Assembly: GCF_000718095.1 (NCBI RefSeq)
Contig: NZ_JOEI01000033.1
Location: 1-64,000 of the forward strand
Length of the DNA: 64,000 nucleotides
Source: Streptomyces scopuliridis RB72
Lineage (GTDB): Bacteria; Actinomycetota; Actinomycetes; Streptomycetales; Streptomycetaceae
Direction of reading: 5' to 3'
Positions 31,342 through 42,173 of this stretch are shown here, piece by piece. The position numbers and the translations under genes were made by a program. The first letter of the stretch is position 1; the number at the start of each line of letters is the position of its first letter. The notes beneath the pieces were generated by a model. That model was not told the DNA's origin, did not search any database, and saw nothing but the letters and a program-made list of their open reading frames with translations.

Positions 31342-31382
31342 TGAGCGCTCTGGTTGGCCGGCCGGGCCGACCAGAGCGCTCA
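31342..31382. terminator. bidirectional terminator after gap
   Basis: An 18-bp stem (TGAGCGCTCTGGTTGGCC and its complement with one G-T pair) with a 5-base loop, between the convergent gap and ABC ATPase genes. Confidence 0.85.
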
Positions 31383-31477
31383 GCCACACCGGAGTCGGGC
31401 CGGGGCAGGCTGACGCAAGGGTTCGTCGACGAGACGTGCCGGGTCGCCGTCCCTCAGGGAGGGCATGGCCCCGGCGT

Positions 31478-32209
31478 TCAGCGTTCGGTGATCTCGCCGT
31501 CGCTCAGTTCCACCACGCGGTCGGCCAGATCGAGCAGCTGGGGGTCGTGCGTGGCGACGAGCGCGGCGACGCCCTCGCTGTGCACCACGGTGCGCAGGAG
31601 TTCCATCACCGCGAGGCCGGTCTGGGCGTCCAGCTGTCCTGTCGGTTCGTCCGCGATCAGCAGCGCCGGCCGGTTGGCGAGGGCGCGGGCGATGGCGACG
31701 CGCTGCTGCTGGCCGCCGGAGAGTTCGCCGGGGCGCTGCGCCGCGTGATCGGTGAGGCCCACGAGGGAGAGCAGCAGCGCCACCCGCTCCTCGCGCTCAC
31801 GCGGATCGGCCTTGCGCAGCCGCAGTGGTACGCCCACGTTCTCCGCCGCGCTGAGGATGGGGATCAGGCCGAAGGACTGGAAGATGAAGCCGATGCGGTC
31901 GCGGCGAAGTTCCAGGCGCCCGTTCTCGCCGAGCTCGGCGAGGTCGGTGCCGTCGATGACGACGCGGCCGCGGTCCGGGGAGTCCAGACCGCCGACCAGA
32001 TTGAGCAGAGTCGTCTTTCCGGCGCCGGAGCGCCCCTTGAGGGCGACCAGTTCGCCGCGCGCGACGTCGAGGGAGGCACCGCGCAGCGCGTGGACGGCCG
32101 CGGGACCGGTGCCGTACGAACGGTGCAGTTCTTCCGCCCTGACCATGGGCTCGCCGGACCGCTCGCCCAGGACGGCGGCGCCGGCCCGGGTGCTGCTGTG
32201 CTGCGTCAT
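31478..32209 (-). CDS. ABC transporter ATP-binding protein, LolD/MacB type
   Basis: A 243-residue ATPase of the class that works with FtsX-type permeases. Walker A is GRSGAGKTT, the signature is LSGGQQQR, Walker B is ALLIADEPTGQLD, and the H-loop is ATHD. It is divergent from the two FtsX permease genes beginning at 32361, with which it probably works. The first 21 residues look non-structural; an in-frame ATG at codon 22 is possible. Confidence 0.88.
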   Translation of the reverse strand: MTQHSSTRAGAAVLGERSGEPMVRAEELHRSYGTGPAAVHALRGASLDVARGELVALKGRSGAGKTTLLNLVGGLDSPDRGRVVIDGTDLAELGENGRLELRRDRIGFIFQSFGLIPILSAAENVGVPLRLRKADPREREERVALLLSLVGLTDHAAQRPGELSGGQQQRVAIARALANRPALLIADEPTGQLDAQTGLAVMELLRTVVHSEGVAALVATHDPQLLDLADRVVELSDGEITER

Positions 32210-32360
32210 TGGTGCGCCCCCCGTGCGTGATCGGTCCGGTCACAGTATGTGCGGACATCCTCCGGACGGGCAATGGAGACGAACCTCTTTTCGACCGGGT
32301 GGGGTTTCCTGATACAAAGCCATTTCAACAGGCGTTGACGTAAACCGGGCGGGGGAACGG

Positions 32361-35300
32361 GTGGCGGGGTTCATATTTCTGCGCGCGGTCGGGCACCGGC
32401 TGCTCCTGGCCGCCGCGTTGCTCGCGGTGGTGCTGACCACCTGTGTGCTCGCGGCCCTCACCGCGTTCTCCGGTTCGCTCGCGGACACGGCGCTGCGGGA
32501 GACGCTGCGCGGCCGGGGCGCCGCTTCCGCCGTGCTCGTCATCAGCGCGGACGTTCCCCTGGACCGGAGCGACGCCGCCCAGGAGGCGGCGGCCCGGGGC
32601 GCGCGGCAGGCCTTCGACGGGCTGCCCGTGACGCTGCGGAAGCTGGAGAGCTCGGGAACGTATGCGCTGCCCACGTCCCTCCAGGCGGCCGGCGCCACCG
32701 AGGGCAAGCCCGACCTGACCCACTTCGCCGCGCTGGACCGGTCCCGGATCACCCTGGTGTCGGGCGCCTGGCCGGGCTCCGGACGGGAAGCCGACGGCGG
32801 CGCCATACCCGTCGCCCTGCCCGAAGTCGCCGCCACGCAGCTGAAGTTGCGCGCGGGAGCGAGCGTCACGCTCACCGACCGGCTGGCCGGCACCCGGCTG
32901 GCCGTCCGGGTCACCGGCGTGTACAAGGCCACCAACCCCGTCGATCCGTACTGGCGGCTGGACACGCTCGGCGGGCGCGGAGTCCGTGACCTCGACTTCA
33001 CCACGTACGGTCCGCTGCTCACGGACCCGGCCGTCCTCGCCTCCGGCGCCATCTCCCACGGCAACAGCGCCTGGGTGGCCACCGCCGACTACCGGAGCAT
33101 CACCACCGACCGGATCGGCGCGCTGCGCACGGCGTCCACACGCGCCCCCGCGCTCCTGCGCGAGGAGCCGGCGCTCGGGGACAGCACGACCGCGAGCACC
33201 GCGCTGCCGTCCCTGCTGGACCGGACCGAGCGTGCGCTGCTGGTGTCCCGGTCCACGCTGCTGATCGTCGCCCTGCAACTGCTCCTGCTGGCCGGGTACG
33301 CACTGCTGCTGGTCGCCCGGGTCCTCGGCGCGGAACGGGCGGGCGAGACCGCTCTGCTGCGGGCGCGCGGTGCCTCGCGCCGCCGGCTCGCCGCTCTCGC
33401 CGTGACGGAGGCACTGCTGCTCGCGGCTCCGGCCGCGCTCTGCGCCCCGCTGCTGTCGGCTCCGCTGACCGGCTTGTTCGTACGGCGGTCCGCGCTCGGC
33501 GACGGCGCCGGGGGGCGGTTCGGCGAGATCGCGGCCGGGCCGGTGTGGCTGGTCTCGGCGGCGGTCGCCGTCTGCTGTGCGGCGGCGGTCGTCTCGCCCG
33601 CGCTGGCCGCGACGGCCGGCCCGGCCTCGGGGATGCGGCGTGGCCGCGCCGCCGCGCTGCCCGGCTCCGTACGCGCGGGGGCGGACGTCGGGCTGCTGCT
33701 GATCGCGGCGGTGGCCTACTGGCAGCTGGACCAGCAGACCCGGACGTCCGGCGGTGGAGCGCTCAGCGGTGACCGCGAGGGCGTTCTGGGCGTGGACCCG
33801 CTGATGGTCATGGCGCCCGCGCTGGCGCTGCTCGCCGGCACCGTGCTCACGCTGCGGCTGCTGCCTCCCGCGGCGCGGCTCGCGGAGCGGCGGGCCGCGA
33901 GCGGCCGCGGTCTGACCACCGCGCTGGCGGGCTGGCATTTCAGCCGTGGGGCGCTGCGCGGCGCCGGGCCCGTCCTGCTGCTGGTGCTGGCCGTGGCGAT
34001 GGGCATGCTCGCGATCGGCCAGAGCGCGTCATGGGACCGGTCCCAGCGCGACCAGGCCGACTTCGGTACGGGTGCTTCGGTGCGGGTGCTGGACAACAGG
34101 CCCGCCGGCCCCGGTCAGGCCGGGCTGTACGCGTCGCTGCCGGGGGTACGGCAGGCGGCGCCCGCCCACCGTACGGTCACGGATCTGTCCGGCGGCCGTA
34201 AGGCGACGGTGCTCGCGCTGGACACGGCGCATGCCGACGAGCGGATGCTGATGCGCGGCGATCTCGCCGACGAGCCGGTGGAGGGGCTGCTGAGGGCGGC
34301 CGCGCCCCGGAAGGCCCCGGCGCGGGCTGTGGTGCCGTTGCCCGACGGCACCCGCCGGCTCGCCCTCGACGTGCGTATCGAGAATCTCGACGTGCGTATC
34401 GAGGACGTGCGTATCGAGAAGGAGGAAGTGGCGCCGGGCCGGGCCTCCTCCGGGTTCGCGCCCGAGCTCCAGGTCACGGTCGAGGACCGCTACGGCATTC
34501 CCTACCGGATCGGCGCCGGGACGGTGCCCGTCGACGGCCGCGCCCACCGGGTCGTCGTCGATCTCGACGCGACCGCGTCGGGCACGCGCGGCGCCCCCGC
34601 CGGGCCGCTGGGCGTGACCGGGTTCCAGCTCGGCGGGGAAGCCCCGGCCAAGGGGTCCGAGCGGCACCGGCTGAGTGTCGAGCGGCTGCTGGCCACGGGC
34701 TCCGACGGCGCCGAACGCCCGGTGTCCGTACCCGGCGAGGTGCGCTGGCGGGGCAGCCTGAGCGTGACGGAGAACGAGGAGGAGGGCACACCGACGGCGC
34801 TGAGCCCGGTCGCCTCGCGGACCGCGCCGCTGACCGTCTCGTACACCACGGGGAGCGCGGGCGAGAGCGGCGGCCATCTCTCCGTACAGCTCGATGTCGC
34901 ACGCCCCGCCGCCCGCGAGAAGATCTCGGCCGTCGCCACGGACGGCTTCCTGCGCGCGTCCGGGGCCGGGCTCGGGGACAGCGTCGACCTGAGTCTGGCC
35001 GGGGAGCAGCTTCGGGTGACGATCGTGAAGGCGGTACGGGAACTGCCGACGACCGGAAGCACGGTGGCCTCCGGTGGCGGCGCCGGCCCGGTGACCACCG
35101 CGGGTGAGAGCGATGCGGCGGACGGCGGTGCGCTGCTCGTCGATCTGCGGGCCGTCAACGAGGTGCTGACGGACCGCGCGAGCGGCGCACTCGCGCCGAA
35201 CGAGTGGTGGCTGAGCACCGCCCCCGGCGCTGCCGCGGACGTCGCGTCGGCGCTGCGGGCCCGCCCGGACAGCACGCCCGGCCAGGTGCTCGTACGCGAC

Positions 35301-35762
35301 GAAGTCGCGGCCGGTCTCTCGGACGACCCGCTCGGCAGCGGGCCGCGCTCGGCGCTGATGGCCGTCGCGGTGGCCGCCGCCGCGCTCGCCGCGGTGGGGT
35401 TCGCGGTGAGCGCCGTGGGTTCCCTGCGGGAGCAGTCCGCCGAACTCTCCGTCCTGCGTGCCCTCGGGGCATCGCGCCGGAGCCTCGCCCGCCTGGTCGC
35501 GACGAAGCAGGGGCTGCTGATCGGTATCGGTCTGCTCGCCGGCGCGGTGCTCGGGACGCTCCTGACCCGGGCCGTGGTGCCGCTGGTCGTACTGACCGCG
35601 CAGGCGGCCCAGCCGGTCCCCCGGGTGCTCGTGGAGCTCCCGGTGTCCCAGGTCGCCCTGTTCCTCGCGGGCGTCGCCGCCGTGCCCGTGCTGATCACCG
35701 CGGCCATCGCCGTCCGGCGCGCCGATCCTGTCGGTTCGCTTCGCCACCAGGGGGACAACTGA
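32361..35762 (+). CDS. FtsX-type ABC transporter permease (large)
   Basis: A 1133-residue permease of the MacB/LolE-like kind: an N-terminal membrane helix, a long extracytoplasmic region, three or four helices near 290-440, a second large outer region, and a final FtsX bundle near 1010-1125 (SAELSVLRALGASRRSLARLV). The substrate is unknown; such exporters often handle lipids, lipoproteins or peptides. A GTG at 32361 with GGGGAACGG upstream is used. Short in-frame 15-bp repeats near residue 670-686 encode Asp-Val-Arg-Ile-Glu three times. The next permease starts two bases after its stop. Confidence 0.88.
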   Translation: MAGFIFLRAVGHRLLLAAALLAVVLTTCVLAALTAFSGSLADTALRETLRGRGAASAVLVISADVPLDRSDAAQEAAARGARQAFDGLPVTLRKLESSGTYALPTSLQAAGATEGKPDLTHFAALDRSRITLVSGAWPGSGREADGGAIPVALPEVAATQLKLRAGASVTLTDRLAGTRLAVRVTGVYKATNPVDPYWRLDTLGGRGVRDLDFTTYGPLLTDPAVLASGAISHGNSAWVATADYRSITTDRIGALRTASTRAPALLREEPALGDSTTASTALPSLLDRTERALLVSRSTLLIVALQLLLLAGYALLLVARVLGAERAGETALLRARGASRRRLAALAVTEALLLAAPAALCAPLLSAPLTGLFVRRSALGDGAGGRFGEIAAGPVWLVSAAVAVCCAAAVVSPALAATAGPASGMRRGRAAALPGSVRAGADVGLLLIAAVAYWQLDQQTRTSGGGALSGDREGVLGVDPLMVMAPALALLAGTVLTLRLLPPAARLAERRAASGRGLTTALAGWHFSRGALRGAGPVLLLVLAVAMGMLAIGQSASWDRSQRDQADFGTGASVRVLDNRPAGPGQAGLYASLPGVRQAAPAHRTVTDLSGGRKATVLALDTAHADERMLMRGDLADEPVEGLLRAAAPRKAPARAVVPLPDGTRRLALDVRIENLDVRIEDVRIEKEEVAPGRASSGFAPELQVTVEDRYGIPYRIGAGTVPVDGRAHRVVVDLDATASGTRGAPAGPLGVTGFQLGGEAPAKGSERHRLSVERLLATGSDGAERPVSVPGEVRWRGSLSVTENEEEGTPTALSPVASRTAPLTVSYTTGSAGESGGHLSVQLDVARPAAREKISAVATDGFLRASGAGLGDSVDLSLAGEQLRVTIVKAVRELPTTGSTVASGGGAGPVTTAGESDAADGGALLVDLRAVNEVLTDRASGALAPNEWWLSTAPGAAADVASALRARPDSTPGQVLVRDEVAAGLSDDPLGSGPRSALMAVAVAAAALAAVGFAVSAVGSLREQSAELSVLRALGASRRSLARLVATKQGLLIGIGLLAGAVLGTLLTRAVVPLVVLTAQAAQPVPRVLVELPVSQVALFLAGVAAVPVLITAAIAVRRADPVGSLRHQGDN
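34368..34418 (+). repeat. 15-bp in-frame repeat within the large permease
   Basis: GACGTGCGTATCGAG at 34368, 34389 and 34404 (exact). Confidence 0.9.
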
Positions 35763-35763
35763 G

Positions 35764-38555
35764 ATGACACGCGGGCCAGTCGATGTACGTACGGAGCGCG
35801 CGGAACGGCCGGGGCGCGCGGTCGCGCCATGGGTGCGGACGCGGTTGCGGACAGCCCCCGGGGCTGCCGTGGCCTTCGGTCTGCTCGTGCTGATCACGGC
35901 GTTCCTCGCCGCCGCGCTCCCGCGGGCCGTGGACTCCTACGAGACCGGAGGACTACGGCGGGAGATCGCCGACGCGCCCCCGAGCGCGACCGCGCTGCAG
36001 CTGACCACGCCCCAGCCCGGGCTGGAGATTCCGCTGCCCGCCCGCGAGGAGGAGATGCGGCCCGCCGCGCTCTCGGCCGTCCACCGCAAGGTGCTGGCGG
36101 GTCTGCCAGGGCCGCTGCGGGCGGACGCGGCGGAGTCGGCGTACGGGGTACGGACCTCCGAAGCCCTCAGCGGCCAGGACAGCTGGCTGCCGCGTCCCGA
36201 CGGGGTCTCTCCCGGGTTCACGCTGGCCACGCAGTCGGACCTGGCCGCCCACGCCGCCGTGCGCGAAGGCCGGCTGCCCGCCGCCGACGGGCGGATCACG
36301 GCGGAGACCAAGGAGCTGGAGGCCGCCGTGACCTCGGAGACCGCCCGTACTCTGCGTCTTCGGGTCGGCTCGGTGATCCGGCTGAGTGACTCGACCGGGT
36401 CCACGGATCTGGCCGTACGGATCACCGGGATCGTCGACCCCCGAGGTTCGCAGGGCAGTTACTGGTCCGTCGAACCGGTCCTGCGCACCCCTGGTCTGGC
36501 CGCCCTGCCGAGCAACCCGCCGCTGTACCGCTGGGAGGCGGGCCTCCTGCTGGCGCCCGACGCCGGGCCCGCCCTCCTCGGCACCCAGTCGATGCCGGAG
36601 AGGTACTGGCGCGTCGCGCCCGCGACCGGAGGGCTGACCGCGCAGGACACGCCCGGACTCCTCCAGCGGATCGCCTCCCTCGAAGGCGGACCCGAACTGC
36701 TGAAGATGCGTGAGATCGCGGGCGGCACCGCGGTCCTGAGCACCGAGCTGGAGACGGTGGTCGGCTCGCATGTCGCGACGCGTGAGGCGATCACACGCAT
36801 CGTCGTCGTCGCGGCCTTCGGGGTCGGGTCGGTCGCCGCCGTCGTGCTCGCGATGGCCGGTGGTCTGATCGCCGCGCGCCGCACCGATGAACTCGCCCTC
36901 CTGCGCTCCCGCGGCGGTTCCCTGCGCGGCATCGGCGGACGGCTCCTCGCCGAAACCGCCGTGATCGCGCTGCCCGCGTCCGGGGCCGGTCTGCTGCTGG
37001 CCGTGGTGGCGGTGGACGAGGCGCGTCCGCTGCCCGCCGTGTACGGCGCGACGGCCGTGGCACTGCTCGCCTGCGCCACCCTGCCGGTGCGGGCCGTCTT
37101 CCTGCACCGGCGGCCGCGGGCGCACGGCGACCGCGACGACCTCGCCCTGGCCAGACCCGGCAGACAGCGGACCGTCGCCGAACTGACCCTGCTGATCATC
37201 GCCGTCGCCTCCGTGGTGACCCTGCGCCGTCGCGGCACGTCCGGCACCGGTGACCTGCTGGTGAGCGCGGCTCCGGTGCTCGTCGCGCTGATCGCCGCGC
37301 TCGTGCTCGTACGGCTGTATCCGCTGCCCCTGCGCTGGGCGGCCCGTCCGGCCGCGCGGCTGCGTGGCGCGATCGGTTTCCTGTCGCTGGCCCGCGCCGG
37401 GCGGTCGTCGGCGACGGCGACGCTGCCGCTGCTGGCGCTGCTCATCGCGCTGACGACGGCGGCATTCGGCGGCTCGGTGCTGTCCGGGGTCACGGAGGCA
37501 CGGGACCGGGCCGCGCTGCTGGCGGTCGGCGCCGACGCCCGGGTCTCGACCCCTCGGGACGCCACACCACTGCCGGCGGAGGCGGAACGGGCGGCGCGGA
37601 AGGTGGCGGGTGTACGGGACACGGCGGCCGTACGCGTCGAGTCGACGGCGGAACTCGCGATCGGCGAGAGCGCCAGTACCGCGCCGCAGAAGCCGCTCAC
37701 CCTCATCGGGGTCGAGCCGGAGTCGTACACGCGGCTGGCCCGGCAGCTGGACCTCGGGGCCTTCCCCGCCGACGCGTTGAGGAGCACGGGCGGGGTGCTC
37801 GACGCGGTCGCCTCACCGGGCGTCGCTAAGCGGCTCGGTACCGCGCCGCGCCGGATCACCTCGCCGGCCGGTGAGGTCACCGTACGGATCACCGCCGTAC
37901 GGCCCCATACGCCGGCCGCCCCCCGCTCCGAATTCCTGCTCGTCGACCGTAAGGGCCTGAAGCACGCCGATCCAACGACGCTGCTGGCCATGGGCACGGG
38001 GATGGACGCGTCGGCGCTGCGGGCCGCGCTCGGCGCCGGGGCCGAGCAGGAGATCGAGGTGTCGCTCCGGAGCGAGGAACGGGCGGCGCTCACCGGTTCA
38101 CCGCTCCAGTCCGGTGCCGAGCGGATCTATGCCACCGCCGTGGTCGCGGGCGCGGCCTACGCCGTCGTCGCCCTTCTGCTGTCGCTGCTGCACTCGGCGC
38201 CGGAACGGGCCGCGCTGCTGGCCAGGCTGCGCACCATGGGGCTGACGACCCGTCAGAGCCGTCAGTTGCTGGGCCTTGAGGCGCTGCCCCAGGCGCTGCT
38301 CGCCGCCGGGGGCGGCATCCTCGTCGCCTGGGCCACCATCCAACTGCTCGCTCCCGGCGTCGACCTGGCCCGGCTCGCCCTGACCGCCGCTTCCGGTCTC
38401 ACGCCGGCGGGCGGCGTGTCGCTGCGTACCGACGTGTGGACCCTCGCGCTGCCCGCGGCCGGCGTGGTCGCGCTGACGGGGGCCGTGGCCCTCGGCCAGG
38501 CCTGGTGGACGGGGCGGCGCGGATCGATCACCGAACTCAGAGCAGGAGACACGCG

Positions 38556-38559
<4 letters not shown>
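35764..38559 (+). CDS. FtsX-type ABC transporter permease
   Basis: A 931-residue companion permease. Residues 40-60 form a membrane helix, then a long outer domain, FtsX-like helices around 345-450 and a C-terminal bundle near 795-925 (ALLARLRTMGLTTRQSRQLLGLEALPQ). AGGGGG precedes the ATG. It overlaps the next ATPase gene (ATGA). With the 1133-residue permease and the ATPase it forms a heteromeric exporter; the cargo is unknown. Confidence 0.88.
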
Positions 38560-39551
<992 letters not shown>

Positions 39552-39648
39552 GCCGGGCCCCAGGGCGCGGGGAGTGGTGCGCCCACGCACGGGTGAGGTT
39601 CGGCCGAACCGCTGCGTCCGCCGTACGGCTGTCGCTACGGTGACCGCC

Positions 39649-40020
39649 ATGGACGCCAAGGACGCCAAGGACGCACCCCGCCCTGAGGAGGAGTGGCCGC
39701 TGCCTCCTTCCTGGATGTGGAGCTGCCACGAGTGCAACAGGCTGTACAAGGCGATGAAGCGCGCACCGGAAGTGGTGGAAGCGGCGCGGGCGGCGGGTGA
39801 GCCTGGGGTGGATTACGACCCCTTCGACTCGGTCGTGACGACACAGATCCGGCTCGCCCAGCACATCGCCGCCGAGCACACCTCGGAGGTGCCCGCGGTC
39901 GACCCGGCGTGCGAGCGGTGTGTGTCGGACACGTCGGGCCGGCGGATCCGCGACGAGATGGTGCTGGAGCACCGTGCCCGCCATCTGTTCGCACCGCCGC
40001 GCATCGTCGGCTTCATGTGA
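39649..40020 (+). CDS. small protein with two Cys pairs, unknown function
   Basis: A 123-residue protein. CHEC near residue 25 and CERC near residue 90 are the only cysteines of note and could bind one zinc ion. HIAAEHT and LEHRARHLF supply His residues. I do not recognise the family. The ATG at 39649 is used; a GTG three codons earlier is possible. It starts 97 bases after the ABC operon. Confidence 0.65.
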   Translation: MDAKDAKDAPRPEEEWPLPPSWMWSCHECNRLYKAMKRAPEVVEAARAAGEPGVDYDPFDSVVTTQIRLAQHIAAEHTSEVPAVDPACERCVSDTSGRRIRDEMVLEHRARHLFAPPRIVGFM

Positions 40021-40165
40021 CGAGGTGCCGGCGCGACGGGTGACGATCACGATCAGGCCGCCGTGACCGTCACCCGCCCTGGCCGACCCGTTCCCTGACC
40101 AGCCCGGTCACCCTGCGGTACGACGAGACCGGCCCGGAAAAATCTTGGAAGATTTCCGGAGGAGC

Positions 40166-40192
40166 TGTCGATCCGGCCGTATCCCGTTCGAC
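40166..40192 (+). promoter_or_regulatory. ECF42-type promoter upstream of the DGPF gene
   Basis: TGTCGA at 40166-40171 (-35), 17 bases, CGAC at 40189-40192 (-10). The published ECF42 consensus, as I recall it, is TGTCGA and CGA followed by T or C. It lies 54 bases upstream of the DGPF start, and an ECF42-type sigma gene is downstream. An inverted AATCTT/AAGATT word at 40141-40155 lies just ahead of it. Confidence 0.75.
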
Positions 40193-40245
40193 GCAAGGGT
40201 GTGAGAGGCGGGGAAAGCCCCCGCCCTCCCGACCGAGGAGTCACC

Positions 40246-40602
40246 ATGCCGCGTTTTCTGACGATGGTCCGCATCGACGAGCAGAATTCCCCCGCCGAGG
40301 GCCCCGACCCCGAGTTCGAGGCGCGCATGGGAGCGCTGTTCGAGGAGATCACCAAGGCCGGGGTCATGCTGGAGACCGCCGGACTCACCCCGACGTCCGA
40401 GGGCACCCGGATCACCTGGTCCGACGGCAAGCTCAGCTACACCGACGGGCCCTTCACCGAGAGCAAGGAAGTCATCGGCGGCTACTCCCTCACCCGCTGC
40501 AAGGACAAGGCGGAGGCCCTGGAGTGGGCGAAGCGGTTCCTTGAGGTCCACCCGGAGAACTGGACCGTCAGCGTCGAGGTCCGCGAGATCGCCGAGGGCT
40601 GA
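40246..40602 (+). CDS. YCII-related DGPF domain protein
   Basis: A 118-residue protein with the hallmark motif YTDGPFTESKEVIGGYSL at about residues 65-82. DGPF proteins are characteristically encoded next to ECF42 sigma genes; the biochemical role is not established. GAGGAG precedes the ATG at 40246. It is followed by the sigma gene after 42 bases. Confidence 0.9.
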   Translation: MPRFLTMVRIDEQNSPAEGPDPEFEARMGALFEEITKAGVMLETAGLTPTSEGTRITWSDGKLSYTDGPFTESKEVIGGYSLTRCKDKAEALEWAKRFLEVHPENWTVSVEVREIAEG

Positions 40603-40644
40603 CCGGGCCCCGCTTGCCCCACCCCCACCCGGCTGCTCTGATGG

Positions 40645-41895
40645 GTGGTCGTGACATCAGCAAGCGCGACCGAAACGGTCGAAGCGGTATTCAGGATCGA
40701 GTCCGCGCGGATCATCGCGGGTGTCGCCCGCATCGTGCGGGACGTGGGCATCGCGGAGGAACTCGCGCAGGACGCTCTGGTCGCCGCGCTGGAGCAGTGG
40801 CCGGAGTCGGGCGTCCCGGACAGACCGGGCGCCTGGCTCATGGCCACCGCCAAGCACCGCGCCATCGATCTCGTACGCCGCAAGGAGACGTACGCGCGCA
40901 AGCTGGCGGAGGTCGGCCGGGCGCTGGAGGACGTGGGGCCGCCGCCCGAGCCCGTGGGCGCGGACGACATCGACGACGATCTGCTGCGGCTGATCTTCAC
41001 CGCGTGCCATCCCGTGCTGTCGACGGAGGCCCGGGTCGCGCTCACGCTGCGGCTGCTGGGCGGACTGACGACCGAGGAGATCGCCCGCGCGTTCCTGGCC
41101 CCGGAGCCGACGGTCGCCCAGCGCATCGTCCGCGCGAAACGGGCGCTCGCCAAGGCCGGGGTCCCCTTCGAGGTCCCGGGCGCCGCCGACCGGGCCGCCC
41201 GGGTCGCGTCGGTCCTCGAAGTCATCTACCTCATCTTCAACGAGGGGTACTCCGCGACGGCCGGGGACGATCTGGTGCGCCCGGCCCTGTGCGAGGACGC
41301 GCTGCGGCTGGCGCGTGTCCTGGCGGGCCTGATGCCCGAGGAGCCCGAAGTCCATGGTCTGGCCGCGCTCCTGGAGCTCCAGGCCTCGCGCATCGCCGCC
41401 CGCACGGGCCCCGACGGCGAGCCGGTGCTGCTCGCCGACCAGAACCGCCACAAGTGGAACCGCATGCTCATCCTCCGTGGCGTCGAATCCCTGCGGCGCG
41501 CGGGCCACGGCCCGTACTCCGTCCAGGCCGCGATCGCCGCCTGCCACGCGCGGGCGGTCCGCTACGAGGACACGGACTGGACGGCGATCGCGGCGCTGTA
41601 CGGCCGGCTGATGGCACTGACCCCGTCCCCGGTGGTGGAGCTGAACCGAGCGGTCGCCGTCTCGATGGCGGAGGGCCCCGCGGCCGGGCTGAAGCTGGTG
41701 GACGCCCTGGCGGAAGGACCGGCCCTGAAGGGCTATCACCTGCTGCCGAGCGTCCGGGGAGATCTGCTGGAGCGCCTGGGGCGGGGCGACGAGGCACGCG
41801 CGGAGTTCGAGCGGGCGGCGTCCCTGACCCGTAACGCACGGGAGCGGGGGCTGCTCCTGGAACGGGCGGCCCGAGCCGTTTCCGACCCCGGGTGA
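40645..41895 (+). CDS. ECF42-type RNA polymerase sigma factor
   Basis: A 416-residue sigma factor. Region 2 is seen in ELAQDALVAALEQWPESG and AWLMATAKHRAIDLVRR, region 4 in LTTEEIARAFLAPEPTVAQRIVRAKRAL. A long C-terminal extension of about 200 residues (FNEGYSATAGDDL near the boundary) is typical of ECF42, which lacks an anti-sigma factor and needs this extension for activity. The partner is the DGPF gene just upstream. GTG at 40645 or 40651 is possible; the ribosome site is weak. Confidence 0.9.
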   Translation: MVVTSASATETVEAVFRIESARIIAGVARIVRDVGIAEELAQDALVAALEQWPESGVPDRPGAWLMATAKHRAIDLVRRKETYARKLAEVGRALEDVGPPPEPVGADDIDDDLLRLIFTACHPVLSTEARVALTLRLLGGLTTEEIARAFLAPEPTVAQRIVRAKRALAKAGVPFEVPGAADRAARVASVLEVIYLIFNEGYSATAGDDLVRPALCEDALRLARVLAGLMPEEPEVHGLAALLELQASRIAARTGPDGEPVLLADQNRHKWNRMLILRGVESLRRAGHGPYSVQAAIAACHARAVRYEDTDWTAIAALYGRLMALTPSPVVELNRAVAVSMAEGPAAGLKLVDALAEGPALKGYHLLPSVRGDLLERLGRGDEARAEFERAASLTRNARERGLLLERAARAVSDPG

Positions 41896-41963
41896 CAGCA
41901 GCGGAATACCCCGTATGGCTACAAACAGGCAAAAAGGAGGAAACTGGGACGAGGAGGTACATC

Positions 41964-42155
41964 ATGCGCAAGGTAGCCGACTGCCGGGATTTCCCGAGCG
42001 AGACGAATTGCACCCTCGCCATCTCCGGCGAGGAGGAAGAAGTGGTCCGCGCCGCCAGCGAGCACGCTGTGTCCATGCACGGCCACAAGAGCAGCCCGGA
42101 ACTGCGTGAACAGATCCGCGCCGCACTCAAGGACGAGATGCCCCAGCACGCCTGA
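41964..42155 (+). CDS. DUF1059 family small protein
   Basis: A 63-residue protein: RKVADCRDFPSETNCTLAIS, then EEEEVVRAASEHAVSMHGH, a recognised DUF1059 pattern with two cysteines. The function is not known. GAGGAGG lies six bases before the ATG, much better than the upstream in-frame start at 41892. It lies 68 bases after the ECF42 sigma gene, and may belong to its regulon. Confidence 0.82.
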   Translation: MRKVADCRDFPSETNCTLAISGEEEEVVRAASEHAVSMHGHKSSPELREQIRAALKDEMPQHA

Positions 42156-42173
42156 GGCCCGGCCGACCCGGCC

